From Curtobacterium sp. TC1 (GTDB lineage Bacteria; Actinomycetota; Actinomycetes; Actinomycetales; Microbacteriaceae), in the NCBI RefSeq assembly GCF_019844075.1, contig NZ_CP081964.1, positions 3,224,001 through 3,288,000 on the forward strand: a stretch of DNA of 64,000 nucleotides, written 5' to 3'. Made by a program: the position numbers and the translations under genes. Each line of letters opens with the position of its first letter. The stretch's first letter is position 1. The notes below the pieces were generated by a model. The model made no database searches. It was not told where the DNA came from and saw nothing but the letters and a program-made list of their open reading frames with translations. Positions 49,701 to 57,047 of this stretch are shown here, piece by piece.

Positions 49701-52350
49701 GGCCCTCGCAGACGGCCTCGCGCTGCTGTACCCGGGCCAGGTCGACGTCGACGCCGTCGACGACACCCGGGTGACGCTCCGCGCCACCGGCGCGGCAGTG
49801 GGTCTGCTCGCCCTGCTCGAGAGCGCTCCCGACAGCGTCGAGCTCGACGAGGTGCAGCCGGCGCACGAGATCACCCGGACCCTGGCGTCCGGCGCGATGA
49901 GCCACGGTGCGCTCGTCGCCACCGCCCACGAGGCCGTCGCGCACGGCACGAACATGGTCGGCGGCATGTCGAACAGCGGTGAGGGCGGCGAGCACCACTC
50001 CCGCTACGGCACCATCCGCGGCTCGCGGATCAAGCAGTTCGCCTCGGGCCGTTTCGGGATCTGGGCGGGCTACCTCGCCGACCCCATGCTCGAGGAACTC
50101 GAGATCAAGATCGGGCAGGGCGCGAAGCCCGGCGAGGGCGGCCAGCTGCCCGCGCCGAAGGTCACGGTGGACATCGCCGCGGCCCGTGGTGGCACGCCCG
50201 GCGTCGAGCTCATCTCGCCGCCGCCGCACCACGACACGTACTCGATCGAGGACCTGGCGCAGCTCATCCACGACTGCAAGGCCGCCCGCGTCCGGGTGAT
50301 CGTGAAGCTCGTGTCCTCCGAGGGCATCGGCACCATCGCGGTGGGCGTCGCCAAGGCCGGCGCGGACGTCATCAACGTCGCGGGCAACACCGGTGGCACC
50401 GGGGCCGCGGCCGTCACGAGCCTGAAGTACGCGGGCCGCTCGGCGGAGATCGGCGTCGCCGAGGTCCACCAGGCCCTCGTCGCGAACGGCCTGCGCTCGA
50501 AGGTCACGCTCCGCTGCTCGGGCGCGCACCAGACCGGCTCCGACGTCGTCACGAGCGCGCTGCTCGGCGGCGACAGCTTCGAGTTCGGCACCACCGCGCT
50601 CATGATGCTCGGCTGCGTCATGGCGAAGAACTGCAACGTGAAGTGCCCGGCCGGCCTCACCACGAACGCCGAGGCGTTCGAGGGCGACCCGCGTGCACTC
50701 GCGCAGTACCTGCTCAACATCGCGCACGACGTGCGGCAGATCCTCGCCCGCCTCGGCCTGCGCTCGCTGCGCGAGGCACGGGGCCGCACCGACCTGCTGC
50801 AGCTCCTCGACCACCCGGCGAGCGTCGGTCGTCTCGACGCCCGCGCCCTGCTCGCGCAGGTGCCGGAGAAGGTCGTGACGGACCCGGAGTACCTGGAGAA
50901 GGACTTCCACACCGACGACGCGCTGCTCGAGCGCATCCGCACGGCACTGGTCGACCACGCCCAGGAGCACGTACTCGTGCACGGCGTCCTGCTCGGCAAC
51001 AGCGACAAGTCCGTCGGCGGCCAGCTCGGCATCGACGTCGAGCGCCTGCTCAACCACGAGCTCGGCGCCGAGGACGTCCAGGGCCTGCCCGCCGTGGCGA
51101 CCGACGACCGCGGGCGCCGCCGGCTGGTCGACGGTGCCGTCACGATCCGCACCCAGGGTTCGGCCGGTCAGTCGTACGGCGTGTTCAACAACGACGGCAT
51201 CGTGCTCGAGCACACCGGCACCGCGAACGACGGCGTCGGCAAGAGCCAGAGCGGCGGGCGGATCATCGTCCGTGCGCCCGGCGGCGGCAGCGCCGACCAG
51301 GGCGGCAACGTCCTGATCGGCAACTTCGCGCTGTTCGGGGCCACCGGCGGCCGCACGTTCGTCGAGGGCGAAGCCGGCGACCGGTTCGCCGTGCGGAACT
51401 CCGGCGCCACGGCCGTGGTCGAGGGCGTCGGCGACTTCGGGTGCGAGTACATGACCGGCGGCGCCGTGTTCAACCTCGGCGCGTTCGGCAAGGGCCTCGG
51501 CAACGGCATGTCCGGCGGGTTCCTGTACCAGTACGACCCGTCCGGTCAGGTCGCCCAGCGTGCCAGCACCGACTCGCTCCTCGTCTTCCCCGTCACCGAC
51601 ACCGAGCGCGGGGCGTTCCACGAGGCCGGGGCGCGACTGCTGCTCGAGTGGCACCTCGAGGCGACCGGGTCGGCGTTGGCCGAGCGGCTGCTGGCCGACT
51701 GGGAGACCACCCGTCAGCACGTGTACGTCGGCATGCCACGTGCGCTGCTGCTCACGCAGGACGCCGGTGAGATCCTCGCGGCGGCCACCCGCCCCGAACT
51801 GCTCGACGAGCTCGCGACCTCGATCGCCACGGACAAGCTCCGTGCGTTCAAGGTCGACTACCGTGACCAGCGCACCGTCCTCGGTGGTCGTGCCCCGGCG
51901 CTCGGCGACCAGGGCGACGACATGTTCTCGCTGCTGTCGTCGTACACGGTGCTCGGCGTCGCCCAGGACGTCGCCCTCGAGCGCGTCCCCGGTGCTGGCC
52001 CGAACGATCCCCGGGTCGCCGAGGCAGTGAAGAACCTCGTCCTGACCGAGGACTTCTCGGTCAAGCAGCGCGTCGTGAAGTACCTGCGTGGCACGCTCGA
52101 CCGGTTCGCCGACGACCAGCTCGCGACGCTCATCGCGATCAAGCGACTCGACGACTACAAGCGTGCGCTCACGCAGCGGAACAACCGCAGCATGGACGCG
52201 CCGGGCACCACGGGGTGGATCATGCACCAGAACGCCAAGAACGACGGTCGCGTCCGCGAGGCGCGCTTCGACGAGCTGCTCGCGACCGCGGCGCTCGAGG
52301 ACATCGCGCGCCGTGCACCGCAGGCGCCGACCGAGGCGGTGTCCGCGTGA
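46735..52350 (+). CDS. gltB: Glutamate synthase large subunit, divergent and extended
   Basis: An 1871-residue glutamate synthase-like protein, about 350 residues longer than the usual GltB. Near the N-terminus a class II glutaminase starts at the nucleophile Cys34 (ESSDCGVGF), after a short cleaved leader; HRGGKSAEG and LMAHNGELNT follow. The central part carries an insert not typical of GltB. The FMN synthase domain has GGTGAAAVTSLKYAGRS, SGEGGEHHSRYGTIRGSR and QGAKPGEGGQLPAPKV. The [3Fe-4S] cysteines are at residues 1294, 1300 and 1304, spaced C-x5-C-x3-C, one residue shorter than the common C-x5-C-x4-C. A GXGXG domain is followed by an extra C-terminal part of about 185 residues. The start ATG at 46735 is not firm; GTG 46783 is possible. 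The stop overlaps the reductase gene. Confidence 0.85.
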   Translation: MQPAPSTAGNAPLDPHVNPTSFGLYDPARESSDCGVGFITRLDGTPSHDVIRKGDEALCAIPHRGGKSAEGVGDGAGVSIDLSVEFFSAITGQELRAGHFGVANCFVPSSDGAHGADERARAEQTVTDAITAEGFELLVVRDVPVDHSVARPEAEQYQLPIVQWVFRAPEQWDRAEVDAAANRALLAIESVSYGEAAEQRAEHAALYPLSLSARTQILKGRLNSGEVIGYFTDLRDPRHSVRTLYFHTRFSTNTEPHPTMAQPFRLMAHNGELNTDRKNRLSDEALARARTRSIVRPPGQSDSSRLDQTLQSRVFDDGLEIVEAVVSLMPPAWENDRTLTADVRDMLEYFSLYEEKNDGPAAVIFSDGDVVGARLDRLGLRPLRTVETTEYLMVSSEAGQVTFDADEVVHRGRIEAGGMLVVDHRTGTRMRTGEVLRMLAARRDYGTLLEAARVNLDDLPAPAYDRTRNTLGYAGDLSLAGRYVAYSLNQESFRFMLDPMLQNGSERISAMGYGNAINALSDTEGGMAKYFSQRFAQVTNPPLDSIREADGMSMRVALGAKPDGTGTTGRQLVVQSPILGHLDMVRLREQDIVPLERFDMLYVPVPADEQANADAMRGALDALCDAIEAFAARGGGIAVVTDREVSSTRAPLPVILAVAAVNQRLIETGLRLRVSVVAESGQLPSSHHVATALGFGAAAVYSLSARLRAEEKYPAAPAPAGELTATDLALKQFRKAAEKALAKTMGRVGLCTAESYIGGEFFEPNYLDTGDDVLARIFPHMQAPVGGVGFSRIAQAATDWHERARSVASEGQVPLLGLFKERSDGAGHSFGVASVRGFGGMTEERPAFERSGDSDALRLLTLGQLDDSFGITDAAYRNTGYDRLSDVEIDQHRITPGYVTFLQTTHDERSRRPAALRDVLALPADVTGIDTAEDFARELGRFSTSGNASVTVRGLSGSRPADDQDLPGGTERFRLELASTGTTGALRHQALADGLALLYPGQVDVDAVDDTRVTLRATGAAVGLLALLESAPDSVELDEVQPAHEITRTLASGAMSHGALVATAHEAVAHGTNMVGGMSNSGEGGEHHSRYGTIRGSRIKQFASGRFGIWAGYLADPMLEELEIKIGQGAKPGEGGQLPAPKVTVDIAAARGGTPGVELISPPPHHDTYSIEDLAQLIHDCKAARVRVIVKLVSSEGIGTIAVGVAKAGADVINVAGNTGGTGAAAVTSLKYAGRSAEIGVAEVHQALVANGLRSKVTLRCSGAHQTGSDVVTSALLGGDSFEFGTTALMMLGCVMAKNCNVKCPAGLTTNAEAFEGDPRALAQYLLNIAHDVRQILARLGLRSLREARGRTDLLQLLDHPASVGRLDARALLAQVPEKVVTDPEYLEKDFHTDDALLERIRTALVDHAQEHVLVHGVLLGNSDKSVGGQLGIDVERLLNHELGAEDVQGLPAVATDDRGRRRLVDGAVTIRTQGSAGQSYGVFNNDGIVLEHTGTANDGVGKSQSGGRIIVRAPGGGSADQGGNVLIGNFALFGATGGRTFVEGEAGDRFAVRNSGATAVVEGVGDFGCEYMTGGAVFNLGAFGKGLGNGMSGGFLYQYDPSGQVAQRASTDSLLVFPVTDTERGAFHEAGARLLLEWHLEATGSALAERLLADWETTRQHVYVGMPRALLLTQDAGEILAAATRPELLDELATSIATDKLRAFKVDYRDQRTVLGGRAPALGDQGDDMFSLLSSYTVLGVAQDVALERVPGAGPNDPRVAEAVKNLVLTEDFSVKQRVVKYLRGTLDRFADDQLATLIAIKRLDDYKRALTQRNNRSMDAPGTTGWIMHQNAKNDGRVREARFDELLATAALEDIARRAPQAPTEAVSA

Positions 52351-54137
52351 GCCTGCTCCCCCCGACCGGGTCGCTGATCCCGGTCGACGCACCGTTCTCG
52401 GCGGCCCAGGAGTCCTGGCTCGCCGGGTTCATCGCGGGCATCGCCGCCGCCGGCAAGAAGGCGTCCGCTGCCGCCCCGACGACGACGATCGACGTGCTGT
52501 TCGGCACGCAGACCGGCAACGCGGAGTTCCTGGCCGACGAGCTCGTCGCCGGTGCGAAGGCCCGCGGGCTCGGTGGCCGTGCCGCCGCGCTCGACGCCGT
52601 CACCCCGGAGCAGCTCGCCGAGATGACCCACGTGCTCGTCGTCACCTCGACGTACGGCGAGGGCGAGATGCCCGACAACGCCGGACTGTTCTGGGACGCG
52701 ATCCAGGCGACCACCGTCCCACGACTCGAGGGACTGCAGTACGCCGTCCTCGGTCTCGGGGACACCAGCTACGACGAGTTCTGCCAGGCCGGCAAGCTCC
52801 TCGACACCCGCTTCGAGCAGCTCGGCGCGACCCGGGTGCACGACCGCGTCGACTGCGACGTGGACTTCGAGGACGCGGCCGCGCTGTGGAGCGCCGCCGT
52901 GCTCGACCGGCTGGCTGCCGAGGCCGGCGCGACGGTCGCACCCGGCGCGACCACGGGCAGTGGTGCCGGCGACGGTGTCACCGCGACCGGCGGGGCGGGC
53001 GCTGGTCGTGCCTCCCGGCCGGGGTCGCAGTGGAACAAGCGCAACCCGTACCCGTCGCGTCTGGTCGAGAACCGGCTGCTCTCCTCGCCGCGCAGCGCGA
53101 AGGAGATCCGGCACTACGAGTTCGACCTCGGCGACTCCGGCATCGAGTACGCCGCAGGCGACGCCCTGGCGGTCGTGCCGGTGAACGACGAGGTCTTCGT
53201 CGCGGAGCTGCTCGAGCAGGTCGGCGCGAACGGCGGCGAGTCGTTCGACGGCCGCCCGATCACCGAGGTCCTGCGGAGCGACCGCGAGATCCGCACGCCC
53301 TCGAAGGACCTCATCGCCGACCTCGTGCAACGCGCCCCGGCAAGTGAACTCGCCGCGGTCGTCTCGCACGGCGACAAGCACGAGCTGGACCGTTGGCTGT
53401 GGGGCCGCGACGTCCTGGATCTGCTGCGCGACGCCGGACCGGCCGCTCCCGGGCTCGACGAACTGCTCCCGAACCTGCGCCCGCTGCAGGCACGCCAGTA
53501 CTCGATCTCGTCGAGCCCGCTGGCGCACCCGGACCGCATCCACCTGACCATCGCGTCCGTCCGCTACGGCGACCCGCACCGGATGTACGCAGGGGTCGCG
53601 TCGACGTTCCTCGCCGACCGGGTCGACCCCGACGGTACCGTCGACGTCTACCTGCAGCCGAACGCGTCGTTCGGGGTGCCGGCGGACGAGTCGGCCCCGA
53701 TGATCATGATCGGTCCGGGCACCGGCATCGCGCCGTTCCGCGGGTTCCTGCACGAGCGGGCCGCGGCGGGAGCGACGGGGCGCAACTGGCTCTTCTTCGG
53801 CGACCAGCACCGCGACACCGACTTCGTGTACCAGGACGAGCTCGCCGAGCTGCAGGAGCAGGGCGTGCTGAACCGCCTCGACCTGGCGTTCTCGCGCGAC
53901 CAGGCCGAGAAGGTCTACGTGCAGACCCGGATGCGGGAGCAGTCCGCCGAACTGTTCGCCTGGCTCGAGGACGGCGGCCACGTGTACGTGTGCGGTGACG
54001 CCTCGCGGATGGCGAAGGACGTCGAGGCGGCGCTGCTCGACGTCATCCGGACCGGTCGCGGACGGGACGAGGACGACGCGCTGTCGTACCTGGCCGACCT
54101 GCGCCGCACGAAGCGGTACGTCCGCGACGTCTACTGA
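52347..54137 (+). CDS. CysJ-like diflavin reductase, coupled to the glutamate synthase gene
   Basis: A 596-residue NADPH-flavin-FMN reductase. The N-terminal flavodoxin domain (FMN) has LFGTQTGNAEFLADEL (about residues 51-66) and STYGEGEMPDNAG. A 30-residue Gly/Ala-rich linker follows. The FAD domain has ARQYSISSSP, and the NADPH domain has GPGTGIAPFRGFL and ends in KRYVRDVY, the same end as E. coli CysJ. This assigns it to the sulfite-reductase flavoprotein family. No hemoprotein gene is near; instead its GTG overlaps the gltB stop by four bases. It may donate electrons to the glutamate synthase, which would explain the missing gltD. That role is inference. Confidence 0.88.
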   Translation: MSLLPPTGSLIPVDAPFSAAQESWLAGFIAGIAAAGKKASAAAPTTTIDVLFGTQTGNAEFLADELVAGAKARGLGGRAAALDAVTPEQLAEMTHVLVVTSTYGEGEMPDNAGLFWDAIQATTVPRLEGLQYAVLGLGDTSYDEFCQAGKLLDTRFEQLGATRVHDRVDCDVDFEDAAALWSAAVLDRLAAEAGATVAPGATTGSGAGDGVTATGGAGAGRASRPGSQWNKRNPYPSRLVENRLLSSPRSAKEIRHYEFDLGDSGIEYAAGDALAVVPVNDEVFVAELLEQVGANGGESFDGRPITEVLRSDREIRTPSKDLIADLVQRAPASELAAVVSHGDKHELDRWLWGRDVLDLLRDAGPAAPGLDELLPNLRPLQARQYSISSSPLAHPDRIHLTIASVRYGDPHRMYAGVASTFLADRVDPDGTVDVYLQPNASFGVPADESAPMIMIGPGTGIAPFRGFLHERAAAGATGRNWLFFGDQHRDTDFVYQDELAELQEQGVLNRLDLAFSRDQAEKVYVQTRMREQSAELFAWLEDGGHVYVCGDASRMAKDVEAALLDVIRTGRGRDEDDALSYLADLRRTKRYVRDVY

Positions 54138-54196
54138 GCCCACAGCACGCGGAGCGCGCGGGCCCGCTGCGCGCACCCGACCTGGGCAGCAGAACA

Positions 54197-54230
54197 CCCC
54201 GGCAGCGGAACCCGAATCCGACAGCCGGGG
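54197..54230. terminator. Hairpin after the diflavin reductase gene
   Basis: CCCCGGC (54197-54203) and GCCGGGG (54224-54230) form a 7-bp stem with a 20-base loop, 60 bases after the stop. Confidence 0.6.
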
Positions 54231-54250
54231 CGTCCTGTGGAGGGTGCCGG

Positions 54251-54412
54251 TCAGTGAGGCCTGACCGACGAGCCCAGAGGCGTGACGCAAGGACCCGGGT
54301 GCGATGACCCGGCCTCCTGGACGACGAGTCTCCTGATCCGGGACTCCCGTCGTGCACGCCGCTCAGTGGCCGATGGTTGGTCGGCGACGGGCGCGCACTG
54401 CGTCACGGTCAT
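54251..54412 (-). CDS. Possible small protein (53 residues)
   Basis: A doubtful short frame. It starts with ATG at 54412, about seven bases after an AGGAGG-like site (GGCAGGAGGGGGACC on the minus strand). The product is rich in arginine with two cysteines (RRARRESRIRRLVV in the middle). The codons include AGG and AGA, uncommon in the neighbours. I know no relative; it may be a chance frame in the intergenic region. Confidence 0.25.
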   Translation of the reverse strand: MTVTQCAPVADQPSATERRARRESRIRRLVVQEAGSSHPGPCVTPLGSSVRPH

Positions 54413-54542
54413 TCGGGTCCCCCTCCTGCCGCGGGTCGTCGCCGTCACCGGCTCCCTGGATGCCGGCCCGAAGGGACGACGTTGATCCGCGGTACCGAAA
54501 CCGTACGACGATGATGTGGTCTTCGGAACCCGTTGACGGGAA

Positions 54543-54938
54543 TCACTCAGCCGTGCTACCGCTCGGTGTCCCCGAAGCGTCATCGGCGTCCCCCGGGGCC
54601 ACGGCTCGTGACCACGCCGAGTCGGCCGCGGTGCTCGTGTCCGGCGGTTCCGGGGTCAGGACGAGCCCCGAGCCGGACGTGGCCGAGGCGTAGAGGTCCT
54701 CGAGCCAGCTGCGGTTGATCGAGGGCACCCGGCTGCCGGAGAACTTGAAGTGCAGGCTGACGTTCGGGTTCAGCCAGATCGTGCTGCGGCCGTTGCCGTG
54801 GATGACGTCGTCCTTCCACGAGAACGCGAACCGGTGCTCACGTCGGAGCATGTTCACGATCACGATCTGCAGGTGTGTCATGGCGCGGTCGTCGATGCGG
54901 AGGTCGAGCGGCTGGCCGTCGTAGATGAGCTGACCCAT
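54543..54938 (-). CDS. DUF7882-type small protein (Microbacteriaceae)
   Basis: A 131-residue protein of a type seen often in Microbacteriaceae and sometimes wrongly labelled ATP-dependent DNA ligase. The pattern is clear: MGQLIYDGQPLDLRIDDR at the start, THLQIVIVNMLRREHRFAFSW, then GRSTIWLNPNVSLHFKFSGS and RSWLEDLYASA. A disordered acidic tail of about 30 residues ends the protein. Its function is unknown. The ATG at 54938 sits eight bases from the stop of the hydrolase gene, with no obvious promoter of its own, so both probably share one transcript. Confidence 0.8.
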   Translation of the reverse strand: MGQLIYDGQPLDLRIDDRAMTHLQIVIVNMLRREHRFAFSWKDDVIHGNGRSTIWLNPNVSLHFKFSGSRVPSINRSWLEDLYASATSGSGLVLTPEPPDTSTAADSAWSRAVAPGDADDASGTPSGSTAE

Positions 54939-54946
54939 GGCCCCTT

Positions 54947-56137
54947 CTACTCCACGGTGCCGGTGTGCTCGAGCGATCTCGCCCAGGTGGTGATCGTGGT
55001 GTCGAACCAGACGGCGTCGACGTTCCGCTCCCAGGCGTGCTCGGCCGGCTCGCTGACCGCCAACGTCACCGTGCCGGGGTGCGCGTCGGCGAACTCCTGG
55101 CTGACGGCGAACGGCACGGTGGTGTCCCCCGACGAGTGGATGAGCAGGGTCGGCGGCAGGTTCCGCGGCGCGTGCAACCAGGACAGCGCGCGGACGTCCA
55201 CCGGCGAGCGGAGCCCGACGACGTGGCACACGAGCGGTATCGCCATCGCCCGGAGCGCGGCACCGACGACGAACCCGGGGAGTCCGGCACGACCCGCCTG
55301 GGACCGCACCGTCGTCTCCCAGTCGAGCGCCGGGGACACGAGGACGATGCCGGCGACCCGGTCGCGGTGGGCGGACCGAGCGAGCAGTTCGTGGGTGATC
55401 GTCGCGCCCATCGACCACCCCACGATGACGAGCCGTTCGGCCCCGTTCGCGACGGCGTGGTCGAGTGCGGCCTCGACGTCGGGCCACTCGCGAGCACCGA
55501 GGTGCGAGGCACGACCCTGCCAGGGCGCTTCGCCGTCGCCGCGGAACGACGGGACGATCGAGGTCCAGCCGGCCTCGAGCGCAGCTGGGACCGTCCGGAG
55601 TGCCGTCACGCGGGTGGTGCGGATGCCGTGCACGTGGACGGCCCACGTCGTGGCGGCCGCGGCCGCGGCGGGTGCGGCCGCGGCGGGTGCGGCCGCGGCG
55701 GGTGCGGCGGGTGCGGGGCCGCCGGGCCGGATGACCCACGCCGGCGCCGGCCCCACGGGCGTCGGCAGGTCGAGCTCCGCCCAGTCGACGTCCATCGCGG
55801 CGGGGTCCGGGTGCACGTGCCCGCTCCACCGCACCCGCGCCGACACGTCGCCGCTCGTCCGGACCACCGCACGGCGGACGGTGCCGGCAGCCTGGTCGAC
55901 CTCGAGCACCGGTCCCACCGTGGTGTGCCCGGTGCCGTCGTGCCACAGGCCGTACTCCCCCGGGCGAACGGTGTCGTCGGTGATCGGGAGCTGGATCGAG
56001 TCGTCGGTCGCCTCGAGCACCGGGGTCCAGCGGTCGCCGCCGGGCAGCACGATCTTGCCGACGACCTTCCGCAGGACGAGCAGGAACGCCGCCGCCAGCA
56101 CGACGAGCACGCCGAGCACCCACCAGAGGATCGTCAT
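54947..56137 (-). CDS. Membrane-anchored alpha/beta hydrolase
   Basis: A 396-residue hydrolase. A hydrophobic N-terminus (LWWVLGVLVVLAAAFLLVL) anchors it to the membrane. The catalytic domain has an oxyanion region HVHGIRTTRV, the nucleophile elbow GWSMGATITHELL (G-W-S-M-G), the acid in HSSGDTTVPF and the histidine in PAEHAW. Between the anchor and the catalytic domain an Ala/Pro stretch (APAAAAPAAAAPAAAA), coded by a 15-bp tandem repeat, acts as a linker. The substrate is unknown; peptidase-like or esterase activity is possible. It overlaps no gene upstream but shares transcription with the DUF7882 gene. Confidence 0.85.
   Translation of the reverse strand: MTILWWVLGVLVVLAAAFLLVLRKVVGKIVLPGGDRWTPVLEATDDSIQLPITDDTVRPGEYGLWHDGTGHTTVGPVLEVDQAAGTVRRAVVRTSGDVSARVRWSGHVHPDPAAMDVDWAELDLPTPVGPAPAWVIRPGGPAPAAPAAAAPAAAAPAAAAAATTWAVHVHGIRTTRVTALRTVPAALEAGWTSIVPSFRGDGEAPWQGRASHLGAREWPDVEAALDHAVANGAERLVIVGWSMGATITHELLARSAHRDRVAGIVLVSPALDWETTVRSQAGRAGLPGFVVGAALRAMAIPLVCHVVGLRSPVDVRALSWLHAPRNLPPTLLIHSSGDTTVPFAVSQEFADAHPGTVTLAVSEPAEHAWERNVDAVWFDTTITTWARSLEHTGTVE
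55659..55712. repeat. 15-bp tandem repeat coding for an Ala-Pro linker
   Basis: Three exact 15-base units (55659-55673, 55674-55688, 55689-55703) and a 9-base remnant (55704-55712). Each unit codes five residues (APAAA in frame), so copy-number change keeps the reading frame. Confidence 0.9.
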
Positions 56138-56141
56138 CGCA

Positions 56142-57047
56142 TCAGCCTCCGAGACTGCGGGTCAGGGTCAGTTCCGCCGAGCGCACCTGGGCGAGCTCGG
56201 ATTCGTCGAGGGTGCGGCCCTGCACCTCGGCGTCACGGATCGCGATGACGAGGTCGTAGGTCCGTGCCTGCACGTCGCCGTCCCGTTCGACGGCCCGCAC
56301 CGCGTGGCGGCGGGCGATGCGCCGGAGTCGTCGGTGGTGCCGGCGGCACGTCACGTCGCGCCCCCACCGCCGGAAGGTCAGGGACGCCATCGCGACGACG
56401 ATGAGGACGATGCCCAGGTAGAACGGCGGGTCGAAGCCCAGGCGGAGTCCGTCACGCACCGCTGCGGGGAACCACCCGAAGTGGTCGGCGGTGAGCGACA
56501 GCAGCTCGTCGATGCTCGCGATGACCACCAGCGACTGCCCGACCCGGAAGACCACGAGCGCGACGGGGTTCCGCAGCACACCGTGCCGGAGCGTGGCGGC
56601 CGCGATCGCGCCGACACCCACCATGTAGATCGAGCTGTACAGCCACATCGCCGGCTGGTGGATCTCCCGCACGATGAAGTGGAAGTCGGTGCCGCCCCGG
56701 TCGCGCACGGCGAAGAACGGCACGGCGAAGGCCACGACCACCACGAGCAGTGCCAGCGGACTCGCGAGCAGCGGGCGCTTCGGCAGGTCGGAGGTGCTCG
56801 CCCGGAGCATCAGCCAGAAGGCCACGGTGGCGCACACGTTCTGCACGAGGTTGATGAGGTTCGTGCCCCCGAGGGCGCCGTCGAGCACGGTCTGCGGCAC
56901 GACGCTGCCGAGCGTCAGCAACCCGAGCGCGCCGACCCCGGTGGCACCCCAGGCGGCACGGCCGCGCGGGTTCCGGAGCACGTAGGGCGTGCGGGCGAGG
57001 TAGATCAGCGCCGCGCACCAGAAGGCGGCGGCGTGCAGGACGACCAT
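56142..57047 (-). CDS. Polytopic membrane protein, MAB_1171c-like
   Basis: A 301-residue membrane protein with about seven hydrophobic segments in the first 240 residues, then a charged cytoplasmic tail (RRWGRDVTCRRHHRRLRRIARR and further). The layout matches the MAB_1171c family of putative actinobacterial transporters, whose role is unknown. The ATG at 57047 shares one base with the stop of the protease-like gene upstream (TGATG), a sign of translational coupling. The C-terminal tail contains DLVIAIRDAEVQ and TLDESELAQVRSAE, helices typical of the family. Confidence 0.65.
   Translation of the reverse strand: MVVLHAAAFWCAALIYLARTPYVLRNPRGRAAWGATGVGALGLLTLGSVVPQTVLDGALGGTNLINLVQNVCATVAFWLMLRASTSDLPKRPLLASPLALLVVVVAFAVPFFAVRDRGGTDFHFIVREIHQPAMWLYSSIYMVGVGAIAAATLRHGVLRNPVALVVFRVGQSLVVIASIDELLSLTADHFGWFPAAVRDGLRLGFDPPFYLGIVLIVVAMASLTFRRWGRDVTCRRHHRRLRRIARRHAVRAVERDGDVQARTYDLVIAIRDAEVQGRTLDESELAQVRSAELTLTRSLGG

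Larger units (their letters stand above)
54138..54542. other. Intergenic region between converging genes
   Basis: About 405 bases. The first part holds the hairpin at 54197. The rest shows no tRNA-like fold, and only a small reading frame on the minus strand (54251-54412) has a ribosome binding site. The section 54486-54540 is less GC-rich than its surroundings. Confidence 0.6.

Noticed and set aside
52347..54137. The flavoprotein as part of a sulfite reductase operon
   Set aside because: No hemoprotein, PAPS reductase or siroheme gene is near; its overlap with gltB points elsewhere. The alternative remains open at genome level.
54138..54542. Hidden tRNA or small RNA in the longest gap
   Set aside because: No tRNA-like cloverleaf or conserved CCA end could be found by eye; only one hairpin is clear.
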